Assembly (NCBI RefSeq): GCF_050107595.1
Contig: NZ_JBNILH010000004.1
Span: 248,001-312,000 of the forward strand
Source: Bacillus_AB infantis_C
GTDB lineage: Bacteria > Bacillota > Bacilli > Bacillales > Cytobacillaceae
Reading direction: 5' to 3'
Length of the DNA: 64,000 nt
Shown here: one piece after another, positions 63,289 to 64,000 of the stretch
Numbering within the stretch: position 1 is the first letter of the stretch
Layout: each line of letters starts with the position of its first letter
Notes under the pieces: generated by a model
The model's database searches: none
What the model was told of the DNA's origin: nothing
What the model saw: the letters and a program-made list of their open reading frames with translations, nothing else
Made by a program: the position numbers and the translations under genes

Positions 63289-64000
63289 ATGATAAAAAGG
63301 AAATTAATGGCGTTTTTCACTGTCTTTTTATGCATTTTATCGTTAGGCCAGCCGAAAGCAGACGCATCCAGTGCCATCAATTACAACCAGCTTATCCCTT
63401 TATCGAAGCTATACATAGGCATCCCATATCAATTTGGCGGGACATCCGCTGTCGGGTTTGACTGCTCCGGATATGTGCAATTCATTTACAAAAAACTTGG
63501 GATCAATATTCCGAGGACTACTGCAGATCAGTTTAAGTATGGTAAAGCAGTAGAAAAGAAAGATTTGCGGGTCGGGGACCTGGTGTTTTTTGAAACCTAC
63601 CAGCCAGGGGCATCCCATGTAGGAATATATTTGGGGAATGAACAGTTCATCAATGCATCCACCTCTAAAGGTGTAGTCATTTCTAATATAAATGACCCTT
63701 ACTATTGGGGTCCAAGATACGTCGGGGCTAAGCGTGTACTGGACTACCAGGCTCCGCTTGGTTCATTTAAAGACATCCCGTCTTCATTCTGGGCCCAGGA
63801 TCAAATTTCCACGCTCAACAAAGAAGAAATCATTCTGGGATATGAAGGCAGCCAATTCATGCCTAACCTGGAGATGACCAGAGCGGAGGTGGCAGCTCTC
63901 CTTGCAGAGGTATTCAGCCTCAATCAGGCAGACCGTGCTGTCAAATTCAATGATGTCGGCAAAGATTACTGGGCGCTCGGCGCCATCAATGCCGTTCAAA
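63289..64000 (+). CDS. SLH-containing NlpC/P60 peptidoglycan endopeptidase, 3' end outside window
   Basis: The frame opens at ATG 63289 after AAAAGGAG and runs past the end of the window. It has a signal sequence (about 1-27) and an NlpC/P60 domain (about 30-150). Catalytic motifs are GFDCSGYVQFIYKK (Cys), ASHVGIYLGN (His) and a downstream Asn/His position. SLH sequence begins near residue 160 (FKDIPSSFWAQDQISTLNKE) and continues with FNDVGKDYWALGAINAVQ. It cleaves D-Glu-DAP bonds in stem peptides. Together with the amidase at 47348 it is an SLH-anchored wall hydrolase. Confidence 0.92.
   Translation, partial: MIKRKLMAFFTVFLCILSLGQPKADASSAINYNQLIPLSKLYIGIPYQFGGTSAVGFDCSGYVQFIYKKLGINIPRTTADQFKYGKAVEKKDLRVGDLVFFETYQPGASHVGIYLGNEQFINASTSKGVVISNINDPYYWGPRYVGAKRVLDYQAPLGSFKDIPSSFWAQDQISTLNKEEIILGYEGSQFMPNLEMTRAEVAALLAEVFSLNQADRAVKFNDVGKDYWALGAINAVQ

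Overview
This window is chromosomal DNA of a motile, sporulating, S-layered Firmicute of the family Bacillaceae. The gene order comFA-comFC-yvyF-flgM-...-flgN-flgK-flgL-yviE-fliW-csrA-hag-flaG-fliD-fliS-fliT-...-hpf matches the Bacillus subtilis comF/hag region. DegSU, ppaC, tagO, an LCP protein, Sda and YvyE/IMPACT homologues point the same way. A genus cannot be fixed from the sequence alone. No rRNA, tRNA, insertion sequence, prophage or CRISPR array was seen.

Layout. 0-3.3 kb: the start of a DUF1028 gene, then a SigD-type promoter driving a BMP-family lipoprotein and a chemoreceptor. 3.3-5.7 kb: a split chromate-transporter pair with a structured leader, an apparently orphan yybP-ykoY (Mn2+) riboswitch, a short Spo0M-like gene and a tiny membrane-peptide ORF. 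5.7-29.8 kb: hpf and a greatly expanded late-flagellar region. It holds five flagellins: Hag, a second canonical flagellin, a divergent + strand flagellin, a flagellinolysin (flagellin-metalloprotease) and a ~1150-residue flagellin with a beta-propeller-like and repeat insert. It also holds three FliS paralogues, ylqG/ylqH homologues relocated between flgM and flgN, and eight SigD promoters read directly from the sequence; with the one at 537 the window has nine. comFC and comFA follow (comFB is absent), and comFA is preceded by two phased 20-bp repeat arrays. 30.2-36.9 kb: ppaC, degV, a small sda gene, degU-degS, an IMPACT family gene and an LCP wall-polymer ligase. 37.4-38.7 kb: a PlcR-like HTH-TPR regulator divergent from a 41-codon exported-peptide gene, which looks like an undescribed quorum-sensing pair. 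38.7-64 kb: a cell-envelope block with TagO, a SpoIID-like protein, a MurJ-type flippase, a glycosyltransferase, a CsaB-like pyruvyl transferase, an O-antigen-ligase-like protein, the S-layer protein, four further SLH proteins (lipoprotein, amidase, phosphodiester glycosidase, NlpC/P60), an M14 carboxypeptidase and a Yip1/HlyD pair.

How it works together. The flagellar genes form several short SigD units, with flgM on its own SigD promoter and terminator. FliW-CsrA lie just upstream of hag, whose leader carries CsrA-type GGA sites. Two of the FliS-like chaperones sit immediately upstream of unusual flagellins, suggesting dedicated export of alternative filament subunits. The envelope block contains the expected parts for making, flipping and pyruvylating a secondary wall polymer and for binding SLH proteins to it. 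DegSU, the SigH-type promoter of hpf, Sda and the peptide regulator add links to stationary phase and sporulation.
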